DNA from: an uncultured Eubacterium sp.
GTDB lineage: Bacteria; Bacillota; Clostridia; Lachnospirales; Lachnospiraceae
Assembly (NCBI GenBank): GCA_958446835.1
Contig: CAUCXT010000051.1
Location: forward strand, 1 to 16,185
DNA: 16,185 nt
Direction: 5' to 3'
Shown piece after piece: positions 1-8,500 of this stretch. Position numbers and translations under genes: made by a program. The notes under the pieces were generated by a model. It was not told where the DNA came from. It did no database searches and saw nothing but the letters and a program-made list of their open reading frames with translations. Numbering within the stretch: position 1 is the stretch's first letter; each line of letters begins with the position of its first letter.

Positions 1-434
1 TCAACAGAAGAACCAAGGCGGGAAAGAATTTCTCAATACTTGCGGTTGCCGAGGGCGCGATATCCAAGGAGGATGCGGCACTTCCTAAGAAGGAGCTTAA
101 GCAGAGGCTCAAGGATAACCCATATCCTTCGGTATCATACAAGATAGGAAGCGAGATACAGGAATTGACCGGTCAGGAGGTTCGTATAACCGTTCCGGGA
201 CATACGCAGAGAGGCGGAAGCCCTTGCCCTTATGACAGAGTGCTTGCTTCAAGACTGGGTGCGGCTGCGGCGAAGCTCATTATCGACAAGCAGTACGGCT
301 ATATGGTCGGAATAAAAAACGGTGAGATTGTTAAGGTTCCGCTTGCAGATGTAGCGGGCAAGCTCAAGATGGTGGACCCTAATGCTTCGATAATAAATGA
401 AGCGAAGATGTTGGGCATAAGCTTCGGAGACTAG
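1..434 (+). CDS. pfkA: 6-phosphofructokinase, C-terminal part (5' end outside window)
   Basis: This is the C-terminal part (about 143 codons, first full codon at base 3) of 6-phosphofructokinase, the cytoplasmic glycolytic enzyme that phosphorylates fructose 6-phosphate to fructose 1,6-bisphosphate. The diagnostic block is G-H-T-Q-R-G-G-S-P followed by YDRVLASRLGAAAA; it matches the family's GHxQRGG substrate-binding motif, whose His and Arg contact fructose 6-phosphate. The segment before it (SYKIGSEIQELTGQEVR) resembles the longer PFK subfamily that includes ATP- and PPi-using enzymes. The donor-selecting residues lie upstream of the window, so ATP versus PPi use cannot be decided here. The gene ends in TAG only 24 bases before dnaX, with no terminator between, so some read-through into dnaX is likely. 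The family is certain; the exact subfamily and symbol are less so. Confidence 0.92.
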   Translation, partial: NRRTKAGKNFSILAVAEGAISKEDAALPKKELKQRLKDNPYPSVSYKIGSEIQELTGQEVRITVPGHTQRGGSPCPYDRVLASRLGAAAAKLIIDKQYGYMVGIKNGEIVKVPLADVAGKLKMVDPNASIINEAKMLGISFGD

Positions 435-458
435 AAACAAAATTAAGGAATTATAATT

Positions 459-2084
459 ATGTCATATACAGCTTTATATAGAAAATGGAGACCGTCGACC
501 TTTGACGAGGTCAAGGGGCAGGATCATATTGTAACCACGCTCAAGAATCAGGTGATAAATGACCGAATAGGACATGCTTACCTGTTCTGCGGAACGCGAG
601 GCACAGGTAAGACCTCTGTCGCAAAGATACTTGCAAAGGCGGTCAACTGTGCTCACCCGGTGGACGGAAACCCATGTGGTGAGTGTGAGGTGTGCCGTGC
701 CGTTGCGGCGGGGGCGAGCATGAACGTGATAGAGATAGATGCCGCTTCCAACAATGGTGTTGACAATATAAGGGAAATCAAGGAGGAGGTCGCATACCCT
801 CCGACGCAGGGGCGCTTCAAGGTGTATATAATCGACGAGGTTCACATGCTCTCAATAGGAGCCTTCAACGCACTGTTAAAGACGCTTGAGGAGCCGCCTG
901 CCTATGTAATATTTATCCTTGCGACTACAGAAGCACATAAGATACCTATAACCATTCTGTCGCGCTGCCAGAGGTACGATTTTAAGAGAATTTCCATAGA
1001 CACCATAAGTGCGAGATTGTCAGAGCTCATGGTGGCGGAGAATATTAAGGCGGACGAGAGAGCGTTAAGGTACGTGGCAAAGGCTGCCGATGGCTCCATG
1101 AGAGATGCGCTGAGCCTCTTAGACCAGTGCCTTGCGTTCTATATGGGGCAGGAGCTAAAGTATGAGAATGTGCTTGAGGTCTTAGGTGCCGTTGACACGG
1201 AGGTGTTTTCCGACTTTTTCAGGGGAATTGTTGCCGGGGATGCGATTGGGCTCATCCATAAGCTTGAGAAGATAATAATTGACGGAAGAGACTTAAGCCA
1301 GTTTGTGTCCGATTTTACATGGTATCTGAGAAATCTGATGCTGCTACAGTCACAGACGGATGCCTCCGATGTGCTTGAGATGTCCGAGGAGAATATGAAG
1401 CTTCTCAAGGAGGACGCACAGCTTACAGATTTGAACGGTGTCATGCGCTATATCAGAATATTTTCTGAATTGTCCGGTCAGCTCAAAAATTCAAGCCAGA
1501 AACGTGTGATGGTTGAGGTTGCACTCATCAAGATGACACAGCCGGCTATGGAGAAGGGCTTAAATGACGCGCTGATGGACAGAATAGCAATCCTTGAAAG
1601 ACGGATGGAGACAGGGCTTGAGGCCGCTGCGAGGGCTATGGCTGCCGGGGGCTTTGTAGCGGGCTCAGGGGCACCTGCAGGCGACAATGGTGGCATGACA
1701 GCGGATGCAGCTACCGGGGGAGCACAGGCAGGCATGGCTAATAAGCCGAAGCCGGCGCGCTCTGAGGACATAACGGCGGTCATCCAGAACTGGCGCTCAA
1801 TATGCAATGGATTGTCGATGTCATTGAAGCCGATTCTTGAGCACTACACAACCAAGGCGAACGGCGGCGGTAATAAGCTCCAGCTCATATATGAGGACGC
1901 TACCTACTATTCCATGATATCAAGGCAGGAGGTTATCGACACGATAAAGCAGGCGATAGCTGCAAAGACAGGACTTGACATGGAGATTGAGGTCATACAT
2001 GTTGAGAACGGAGTGGATGTCTCACAGGAGTACGATACCCTTGAGGATATATGTAAAATGAATATCGTGGAGGAAGACTTCTAG
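459..2084 (+). CDS. dnaX: DNA polymerase III subunit gamma/tau
   Basis: This is the clamp-loader ATPase subunit (541 aa) that loads the beta sliding clamp and, as tau, links the loader to the replicative polymerase. The N-terminal AAA+ module is intact: Walker A GTRGTGKT at residues 45-52, four zinc-ligand cysteines (64, 73, 76, 79), Walker B VYIIDE at 122-127, a sensor-1 ATT segment near 155-157, and the SRC motif at 168-170. A lid and collar region follow to about residue 370. A Gly/Ala-rich low-complexity linker occupies about 393-433, and a compact C-terminal domain (about 440-541) ends the protein. The ATG is preceded by AAGGAA. I see no A6G-type slippery site of the E. coli kind, so a separate frameshift gamma product is not supported. 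The downstream neighbours ebfC and recR are its classical partners in Firmicutes. Confidence 0.97.
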   Translation: MSYTALYRKWRPSTFDEVKGQDHIVTTLKNQVINDRIGHAYLFCGTRGTGKTSVAKILAKAVNCAHPVDGNPCGECEVCRAVAAGASMNVIEIDAASNNGVDNIREIKEEVAYPPTQGRFKVYIIDEVHMLSIGAFNALLKTLEEPPAYVIFILATTEAHKIPITILSRCQRYDFKRISIDTISARLSELMVAENIKADERALRYVAKAADGSMRDALSLLDQCLAFYMGQELKYENVLEVLGAVDTEVFSDFFRGIVAGDAIGLIHKLEKIIIDGRDLSQFVSDFTWYLRNLMLLQSQTDASDVLEMSEENMKLLKEDAQLTDLNGVMRYIRIFSELSGQLKNSSQKRVMVEVALIKMTQPAMEKGLNDALMDRIAILERRMETGLEAAARAMAAGGFVAGSGAPAGDNGGMTADAATGGAQAGMANKPKPARSEDITAVIQNWRSICNGLSMSLKPILEHYTTKANGGGNKLQLIYEDATYYSMISRQEVIDTIKQAIAAKTGLDMEIEVIHVENGVDVSQEYDTLEDICKMNIVEEDF

Positions 2085-2094
2085 GATTTTGTTG

Positions 2095-2123
2095 TAGACA
2101 TATTTTGATTATTAAAATATAAT
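2095..2123 (+). promoter_or_regulatory. Sigma-A-type promoter upstream of ebfC
   Basis: A TAGACA box (2095-2100, five of six matches to TTGACA) is separated by exactly 17 bases from a perfect TATAAT (2118-2123), in a strongly A/T-rich stretch just after the dnaX stop. Transcription would begin near 2130, giving a leader of about 110 bases before ebfC. It would make ebfC, recR and the downstream SMC-like block independent of dnaX transcription. The call rests on consensus and spacing only. Confidence 0.7.
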
Positions 2124-2164
2124 ATAATATTGTCTGAACTTGAAAAGATATGTTTGGCGGATAT

Positions 2165-2201
2165 GCCATGCCTGAGAACCGGAGCGTTTTTACGGGATGG
2201 C
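2165..2201 (+). other. Possible stem-loop in the ebfC leader
   Basis: GCCATGCC (2165-2172) can pair with GGGATGGC (2194-2201), giving five pairs, one G-G mismatch and two more pairs. A short CCG/CGG pairing is possible inside the loop. No run of T follows, so it does not look like an intrinsic terminator. It lies in the untranslated leader between the promoter at 2095 and ebfC. I recognise no known riboswitch or SRP RNA consensus in it. It could be a transcript-stability element or chance pairing. Confidence 0.3.
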
Positions 2202-2239
2202 TTTGAACAGTTAATTACAGAATAAAGGAGAATTTTATT

Positions 2240-2593
2240 ATGGCAAAAAGAGGCGGTTTTCCGGGTGCTATGCCTGGCAATATGAATAATCTGATGAAGC
2301 AGGCGCAGAAGATGCAGCGTCAGATGGAGGAGACTACAAAGGAGCTTGAGGAGAAGGAGATTACAGCGTCGGCAGGCGGCGGTGCGGTTTCTGTAACGGT
2401 TTCCGGCAAGAAGGAAGTTACCAAGGTCACAATCGACCCTGAGGCAGTTGATACAGACGATATCGAGATGTTAGAGGATATGATTATGGCAGCGACCAAT
2501 GAGGCGCTCAGACAGATTGAGGAGCTTTCACAGGCTTCGATGGCTAAGATTACAGGAGGACTTGGTGGTCTTGGCGGAGGCTTCCCATTCTAA
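2240..2593 (+). CDS. ebfC: YbaB/EbfC family nucleoid-associated protein
   Basis: This is a small (117 aa) homodimeric DNA-binding protein of the YbaB/EbfC family, which coats the nucleoid and is nearly always found between dnaX and recR. Visible features are the Met/Gln-rich N-terminal helix (NNLMKQAQKMQRQMEE, about residues 16-31), the central strand block containing SAGGGAVSVTVSGKKEVTKV, the IDPEAV turn, and a C-terminal helix (about 83-103) followed by a Gly-rich tail. Length is slightly above the usual 100-110 because of the Gly/Phe-rich extensions at both ends. The ATG is preceded by AAAGGAG with nine bases of spacing. The TAA stop shares its last A with the recR ATG, so the two are translationally coupled. 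Confidence 0.95.
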   Translation: MAKRGGFPGAMPGNMNNLMKQAQKMQRQMEETTKELEEKEITASAGGGAVSVTVSGKKEVTKVTIDPEAVDTDDIEMLEDMIMAATNEALRQIEELSQASMAKITGGLGGLGGGFPF

Positions 2594-3189
2594 TGGAATA
2601 CTACGGAAGTCAGATTAATAAGCTTATCGAGGAGCTTTCAAGGCTCCCGGGAATAGGTGCTAAGTCGGCACAGCGTCTTGCATTCCACATTATAGGAATG
2701 CCTAAAGAGCAGGTGGACAGTCTTTCAAGTGCGATTGTAAATGCCAAGACGAATGTGAGATATTGTAGCTGCTGTTGTACACTAACAGATGAAGAGCTGT
2801 GCCCGATATGCAGCAATCCAAGCCGCAACCACAGGGTTATCATGGTTGTGGAAAATACGCGGGACATGGCAGCGTATGAGAAAACACAGAAGTATGATGG
2901 AGTCTATCATGTCCTTCACGGTGCTATATCTCCGATGCTTGGCATAGGACCTAACGATATTAAACTCAAGGAGCTTATGAAGCGCCTTGAGGGCGATGTG
3001 GACGAAGTTATTATTGCCACCAATTCAAGCCTTGAAGGAGAGACCACGGCAATGTACATAAGCAAGCTTGTAAAGCCTACCGGAATCAAGGTAAGCCGTA
3101 TAGCGAGCGGCGTGCCGGTTGGTGGTGACCTGGAGAATATAGATGAGGTGACACTGCTTCGCGCACTTGAGGGAAGAACACAGTTGTAG
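2593..3189 (+). CDS. recR: Recombination mediator protein RecR
   Basis: RecR (198 aa, the usual length) works with RecO and RecF to load RecA on single-stranded gaps. The domains appear in the expected order: an N-terminal helix-hairpin-helix with LPGIGAKSAQRLAFH (about residues 18-32), a four-cysteine zinc finger C58-x2-C61 and C70-x2-C73, a Toprim domain beginning with VIMVVENTRD (about 82-91) that includes the TNSSLEGETTAMY block, and a C-terminal part with IASGVPVGGDLENIDEVTL. The start is ATG overlapping the ebfC stop (TAATG), with a GGAGG-like site inside the end of ebfC. The gene ends 12 bases before the next reading frame, which ties the SMC-like block to this repair operon. Confidence 0.97.
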   Translation: MEYYGSQINKLIEELSRLPGIGAKSAQRLAFHIIGMPKEQVDSLSSAIVNAKTNVRYCSCCCTLTDEELCPICSNPSRNHRVIMVVENTRDMAAYEKTQKYDGVYHVLHGAISPMLGIGPNDIKLKELMKRLEGDVDEVIIATNSSLEGETTAMYISKLVKPTGIKVSRIASGVPVGGDLENIDEVTLLRALEGRTQL

Positions 3190-3201
3190 AGGTCGTTGTC
3201 A

Positions 3202-4737
3202 ATGCCGCAGGAGAATATTTTAGTAAACGATATAATAACAGATCACAGAGAGCGTATGCTGAATCTTAAGAAGTATTACCCGTTCTTCAAGCTGTCGGAG
3301 GTGTCCTTTTCATGGTATAAGGAAGGAATGTATGACAGCCTTGATATGGGGTATATTCTCATGGCGGTGTTGCGCTTTTTTATTGAGGAAAACAATTTCA
3401 AGGAGAGGGACGTCACCTATACGGAATATGCCGCTTTTATGAGCAGATGTATAAGACGTGACTTCAAGCTCAATCCGCCTTCGGGGGATATGAGTATTCT
3501 TGTTGAATATATTTTTGATAAATTAAAAAATGACGGTAAGCCGTTCATTTTCCAGTATTTTGATCCGGTTGACAGAAAGAAAAAAATATCAAGGGTGAGA
3601 CTTATAGAGAGCCGCATAGAGGACGGAACGGTATGGTATTCAATCAGCCCGGAGGGAATCGAGTTCTATCTGGACACGAAGGAAATCAAAGACGAGAGCA
3701 GGATAAGCGTTGAGCAGCTCCTTCTTGAGAAGATGATACAGTCCAAGGATTTCAAGGGTGGAACGGATGTAGTGAGACGCATAAACAAAGAGGTGGACTG
3801 TCTGTGGCTAAAGAAAAACCGAGTAATGTCGCTGCTTGCCTCGGATATTTTTTCCGGACTTGATGCGTATGAGGATTTTTTTGCCACAGGAGTAAAATGG
3901 TTCGATGAGGAGCAGAAGCTCTTTATAAAGAATTCCGAGCTTATACAGGCAGCCCAGAAAAGAGCGGAGACGGACAAAAATAATGATGATTATGCCTCGT
4001 ATCTTAAGATAACAGGGGAAATATACCAGCTTGATACGGAGCTTAAGATAGCCATGAACAATCACCTTAAGCTGCTGTCGGCATGCACCCAGCTTGGAAT
4101 AATGGCGGACGAGATGGTAAAAAAGGCGAAGCTTGGAAGGCTAAGACCGAGCTTCGATTTCAGAAATGCGCTTGAGCTTGCCATGAAGAAGGATGACATA
4201 ACACTTCTTGGCATGCTGGTGCGCCCTATAATGGGACTCAACATCAAAAAGACCTTGGGTATAAAAAGAATAGAGGATTTGATAACCTACAAGCCGGGAC
4301 GCGATGACAAGGCGGAGCTTATCACAGACACCGTTCCGGAGAATATCGTATATGATGATGAACTTGAGGATGAGAGAATACGCGGCAATTATTCGGCGCT
4401 CATAAAGGTTCTTTTATCGCTCCTAAAGAGAAGGAACAGTATTGACCTTAGAACCTTCAACGAATGTGCTGCAAAGATTTTCGGCGAAGAGCTGTTTGAA
4501 AACGGTGACTACTACTCATTCATAGTTCACTTATGCCAGAAAAAGGAGTACAGCTTCGAGGCGGACAGACAGAAGATGGAGACCTTCCTTGACGAAATCT
4601 TCCATGACTGCGCCCAGACCCCGGAATACGCTCCCTACCTAGGAATCCACTTCACCATAACCCCCGCCGCCCCATCCGATGAAATCGAGCTTGCCGGCGG
4701 CTTCACGGTATCTAACATACTTTTTACAAAACAGTAA
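3202..4737 (+). CDS. JetA/MksF-like (kleisin-type) subunit of a Wadjet-like SMC complex
   Basis: This is a 511 aa cytoplasmic protein with no signal peptide or membrane segment. I read it as the JetA-like family of Wadjet/MksBEF systems (the family I remember as DUF5716), because it sits directly before a JetB-like small protein and an SMC-like ATPase, as JetA does. Visible parts are an N-terminal winged-helix-like region (about residues 25-110, with FKLSEVSFSWYKEGMYDSLD), a strand pair around GTVWYSISPEGIEFYLDT, a helical and partly coiled middle (about 165-310), and a C-terminal winged-helix-like region (about 390-480). In known condensins this subunit bridges the two SMC heads. I chose the ATG at 3202 over the in-frame TTG at 3196 because AGAGGT lies 8 bases before the ATG but only about 2 before the TTG. 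The last 40 or so codons use unusual C-ending codons. The family call is from memory of homologs plus context; the kleisin role is inferred. Confidence 0.75.
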   Translation: MPQENILVNDIITDHRERMLNLKKYYPFFKLSEVSFSWYKEGMYDSLDMGYILMAVLRFFIEENNFKERDVTYTEYAAFMSRCIRRDFKLNPPSGDMSILVEYIFDKLKNDGKPFIFQYFDPVDRKKKISRVRLIESRIEDGTVWYSISPEGIEFYLDTKEIKDESRISVEQLLLEKMIQSKDFKGGTDVVRRINKEVDCLWLKKNRVMSLLASDIFSGLDAYEDFFATGVKWFDEEQKLFIKNSELIQAAQKRAETDKNNDDYASYLKITGEIYQLDTELKIAMNNHLKLLSACTQLGIMADEMVKKAKLGRLRPSFDFRNALELAMKKDDITLLGMLVRPIMGLNIKKTLGIKRIEDLITYKPGRDDKAELITDTVPENIVYDDELEDERIRGNYSALIKVLLSLLKRRNSIDLRTFNECAAKIFGEELFENGDYYSFIVHLCQKKEYSFEADRQKMETFLDEIFHDCAQTPEYAPYLGIHFTITPAAPSDEIELAGGFTVSNILFTKQ

Positions 4738-4788
4738 AATTACACAACGTCCGGGTAGAAAAAATCGTAGAAAGAAAGGAACACACAC

Positions 4789-5538
4789 ATGGACCAACGC
4801 AATCTGGAAAAAGCCCTTGAGCTTGCCGCCGCCCTGATAAGAGGAGACAGAGTGAGCGCGTCAGGCGGCAATGTGGCACTCTATGAGGAATATTCGTCTA
4901 ATTCGCAGGTATATGATGCGCTCAGGCTGATTTTAAAGAAGTTCGGGCTTGAGCTTTATGAATATAATAATGCACTGTTTGTCAGTGCGGATGAGGATAA
5001 CGCCGGCATGGGGGATGCGGGCTTTGGCTTTACCAACGAGGAGCTCAGGCGCGCACTTGGCGTGAGGGTGAACAAGGAACTGTTTTTGTGCTATCTTATA
5101 ATATACTGTGCCATGACGGAATTTTATAAGACATCCGGAAGCTACACCTACACGGAGTTTGTACGACATGAGGATGTCATAAAAGTTGTTGACAGTGTTC
5201 TTGTAAATGTTGTCGATCATTCGGCAGGGCTTGTGTTAGATGAGGTAGAGGAGAACAGCTTTAAGACGCTTGCACTGCTGTGGGATGAGCTTCCTGTCAC
5301 ATCGACCGATGACGTTCAGGGACAGAGAGCCGCCAGAAATTCCAAGACAGGCTATGTTAAACTTACGTTTAACTTCCTTGTGGCGCAGGGGCTTTTTGTG
5401 GAAAATCAGGATAAGTATTATCCGACGGACAGATTCAAGGCTATGGCGGAGAATTATTACAGTATCAACAGAGGCAGGTTGTACGAGATACTTACAAGGG
5501 AAGAAGGACAGGAGGAGGCACAGAATGCCACAGATTAA
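4789..5538 (+). CDS. JetB/MksE-like small subunit of the SMC complex
   Basis: This is a 249 aa soluble protein. Its position between the JetA-like and SMC-like genes, its size, and its helical winged-helix-like content fit the KITE-type MksE/JetB subunit that docks on the kleisin; I associate it with a Clostridia family named DUF6063. Visible blocks are an N-terminal helical segment (residues 1-50), an NEELRRALGVRVNKELFLCYLI stretch near 83-105, and a C-terminal winged-helix-like block containing KTGYVKLTFNFLVAQGLFVENQDKYYPTDR (about 185-215). There are no catalytic motifs. An AGAAAGGAA ribosome site precedes the ATG. The stop overlaps the next gene by 14 bases, so the subunits are probably translationally coupled. 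The first 15 codons share the C-rich codon use seen at the end of the upstream gene. Role is inferred mainly from synteny. Confidence 0.7.
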   Translation: MDQRNLEKALELAAALIRGDRVSASGGNVALYEEYSSNSQVYDALRLILKKFGLELYEYNNALFVSADEDNAGMGDAGFGFTNEELRRALGVRVNKELFLCYLIIYCAMTEFYKTSGSYTYTEFVRHEDVIKVVDSVLVNVVDHSAGLVLDEVEENSFKTLALLWDELPVTSTDDVQGQRAARNSKTGYVKLTFNFLVAQGLFVENQDKYYPTDRFKAMAENYYSINRGRLYEILTREEGQEEAQNATD

Positions 5539-8500
5539 CAGAATCAGGGTCAACAATATAAAATATAATTTTGGCACTCAGTTCTACGATGATTTTCTGA
5601 TGCGTTTTTCGTGCAGGAACACCATATATGACCTTGCTAACGGCGGAGGCAAGAGTGTGCTCATGCTTCTTCTGCTACAGACGATGCTTCCGAACTGTAC
5701 ACTTGACGAGAAGCAGCCGGTGGAGAAGCTGTTCGCACAGCCGGGAGGAAGCACCACGATACATTCGCTTGTAGAGTGGAAGTTAGATTCCTGCGATGTA
5801 AAGAACGGCTACAAGTACATGACCTGCGGCTTCTGCGCGCGTAAGGCGCGGGCAGGCGAGGACGCTGAGGGCGAACGAAAGACGGGAATAGAGTACTTTA
5901 ACTACTGTATTTTTTACAGGGAGTTCGGGGACAATGATATCAAGAATCTTCCGTTGTCCGATGGCAAGGAGAGAATTACCTACAATGGTCTGAAGGCGTA
6001 CCTGCGCGACCTTGAGAAGAAGGACTTCGGGGTGAAGGTAAGGCTTTTTGAGCGCAAAGGGGATTACCTCAGCTTCATAAATGACTATGGAATCTATGAG
6101 AGCCACTGGGAGCTTGTAAGGGGAATCAATAAGACCGAGGGACATGTCAGGACTTATTTTGAGAGCAATTACAGAACCACCAGAAAGGTTGTCGAGGATT
6201 TACTGATAGAGGAGATTATTGAGAAGTCATATAACAACCGTATCCGCGGTGGGAACGGCGATGACGAGATGTCAAAGACCCTTCTTGAGATAAAGGATAA
6301 GCTTTTAGAGCTTGCCAAGAGAAGGGAGACGATGGACAATTACGATAAGGAGATTAAGCTCATATCTGATTTTTCCACCAAGGTGACAGACTTCGGAAAT
6401 ATATTCGAGCGCAAGGAGGAGGGAAAGAACAGACTCTTTAAGTACCTTCTCATGGCGCAGGCGCAGACGAAGAAGAACGAAGCACAGGCGCAGAAGCTTG
6501 CTGCAGACATAGCGGGTATCAGGCTGGCGCAGCTTGAGGAGGAGAGGCTTATATCGGCGGCACTCATCGCCGATGAGGAGGCGGAGCTTAGAAAGGTGCG
6601 CGCTCTGGTCGACAATCTTTTGGAGAGCTATGCACAGTTAGAGAAGGACTTCGACAAAAAGAAGGAGGAGCTTGAGCTTTCCTATGCGGCGGAGGACTAT
6701 GTGGACTATGTAAGGCAGGAGAGAAGCCTTGCGGAGCTTAAGCAGTACATTGACAACCGCAACAGGGGAAGAGAGGACCTTGCAAAGGAGCTTGAAGGTC
6801 TGGCGGCGGCGAAGCACGCATATATGGCAGAGGAGCTTTCAGCAAACGAGAGCAGTCTTGATGAGACTACAGCCGGATTGCAGGAGAGCGCGGAGGCGCT
6901 TGACAATCTCAGAGAGAATTACCGCATGAGCGACAACGAATGTGCGCGAATCGATGGAGAGTTAGCCGGATATCGGAGGCAGGTTAAGGAGCTTGAGGAC
7001 GAGATTGCCGGGAAGCTAAATTCAACCCCGCTCCTTGTGACGGAGAATGCGCCGGCGGAAATGGGGCGCTATGAGGAGATTATTGCGGCATTTAAGGATG
7101 AGCTTGCGGCATTAGGTGATGAGCAGGCTAAGCTCAAGCTAAAGAGCGATAACGATATAAATGAGCATGCACAGACAACGGCACAGCTACAGATTTGCAG
7201 CAATAATATAGAGAAGCTTGAAAAAGAGCTTGCGGCGGCTAAGGACAGGGAGCGCGAGCTTGTTACGCTTGCGAAGGTGTACGGTGAGCCGGATACGGAT
7301 AATCTGCTTAAGTCGCTGGGAGGAATTTATGACAGAATACTTTCTAAGCGTGAACAGCTCAGGAACAGGAAAAATGAGACGGAGGGCTATATAAGCGCCA
7401 TAGAAAACCTTAAACCTGTAGATTCCGATGGTGTTAAGAGAATGTGCGAATATCTTGCGAGCAGATATGAGGGTAGCGTTGTAAGCGGAGCCGAATATCT
7501 GAGGGAGAAAAACAGCGACGAATGTGCCGCACTTGCCGCGCGTTTTCCGTACCTTCCGTATTCCGTGCTTGCGGGCGAGGACTATGACAGTATATGCCGT
7601 GACAGGAATGTGATGGCAATGGACTGCGGTGTAGTCCCGATAATAAGGCTGTCGGCGGTGGAAGCGCTGCTTGCGGATGACAGCGAAGTGACAGAGCCGC
7701 AGGAGGACGAGAACTATATGCTTGCGTGCCGCGACCTCTCATTCATATACGATGAGGCAGGACGTCAGGCGGGAATAAGAAAAGCCTCAGAGGAGCTTGA
7801 GCAGATAAACGCAGAGCTTGTGAAGCTTGAAAACAGATATGAGGCGGTCAAGAGCGACTATGAGAGGGTGAGCGGTTATGCATGCACTCCACAGCAGAAG
7901 ACCTCGGAGCTTGAGCTGCTTCTTGCAGGTCAGAGGTCGGAGCTTGAACGCCTTGACAGCCGGCTTGACAGGCTTACCGATATAAATGAGAGCACGAAGG
8001 AGCGCTCCTTGCAGCTATCAGGTCAGATGGCAGAGCTTGAAAGGAAGCTTTCGGAAAGTGAAAAGATAAGGGATAACCTTAAGGGTATAGTGCGCCTCAG
8101 CGACAGGCTTGACGAGTATTCGCAGGAGATAAAAAAGAGCGAAGCGGACAAGGAGTCGGCAGTCAAGGCGCGGAGGCTCTCAAAGGAGCTGTGTGAGAGC
8201 AGGGAGAGAGCATTTAAGGAGCTGGAGAATAAGAGAAATATTCTTCAGGAGACCATAACCCGGACAAAAAAGACATGGGAGCGGTACGCACCTTATTATA
8301 AAGAGCAGGCAGGCACCGAAGCTGAACAGGCAAAAGCAAATGTTCCGGCGGATGAGATAGATGCGAAATTTAATGCGATATATTCACTTATCACGGACGA
8401 ATTAGGCGATATAGCGGACAAGGAAAAGCTCATGGCTAACTGCATGGCGGCAATGGAAAAGGCGGAGCGCTCGATGCTTTACAGAGGTGTGAGCCTTGAG

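Noticed and set aside
459..2084. Programmed frameshift in dnaX giving a separate gamma subunit
   Set aside because: No A6G-type slippery heptamer followed by a stem-loop was found by reading; the A-rich run near 1480-1492 is short and lacks the pattern.
2130..2239. SRP (4.5S/6S-type) RNA in the dnaX-ebfC gap
   Set aside because: SRP RNA lies near dnaX in some Firmicutes, but the conserved GGAAGGAAGCA-type loop is absent and the gap is short and A/T-rich.
5270..5524. Upstream in-frame extension of the SMC-like reading frame by 85 codons
   Set aside because: It overlaps the JetB-like gene almost completely, its translation is Arg/His-rich and unlike an SMC head, and a strong AGGAGG site followed by ATG at 5525 gives the proper start.
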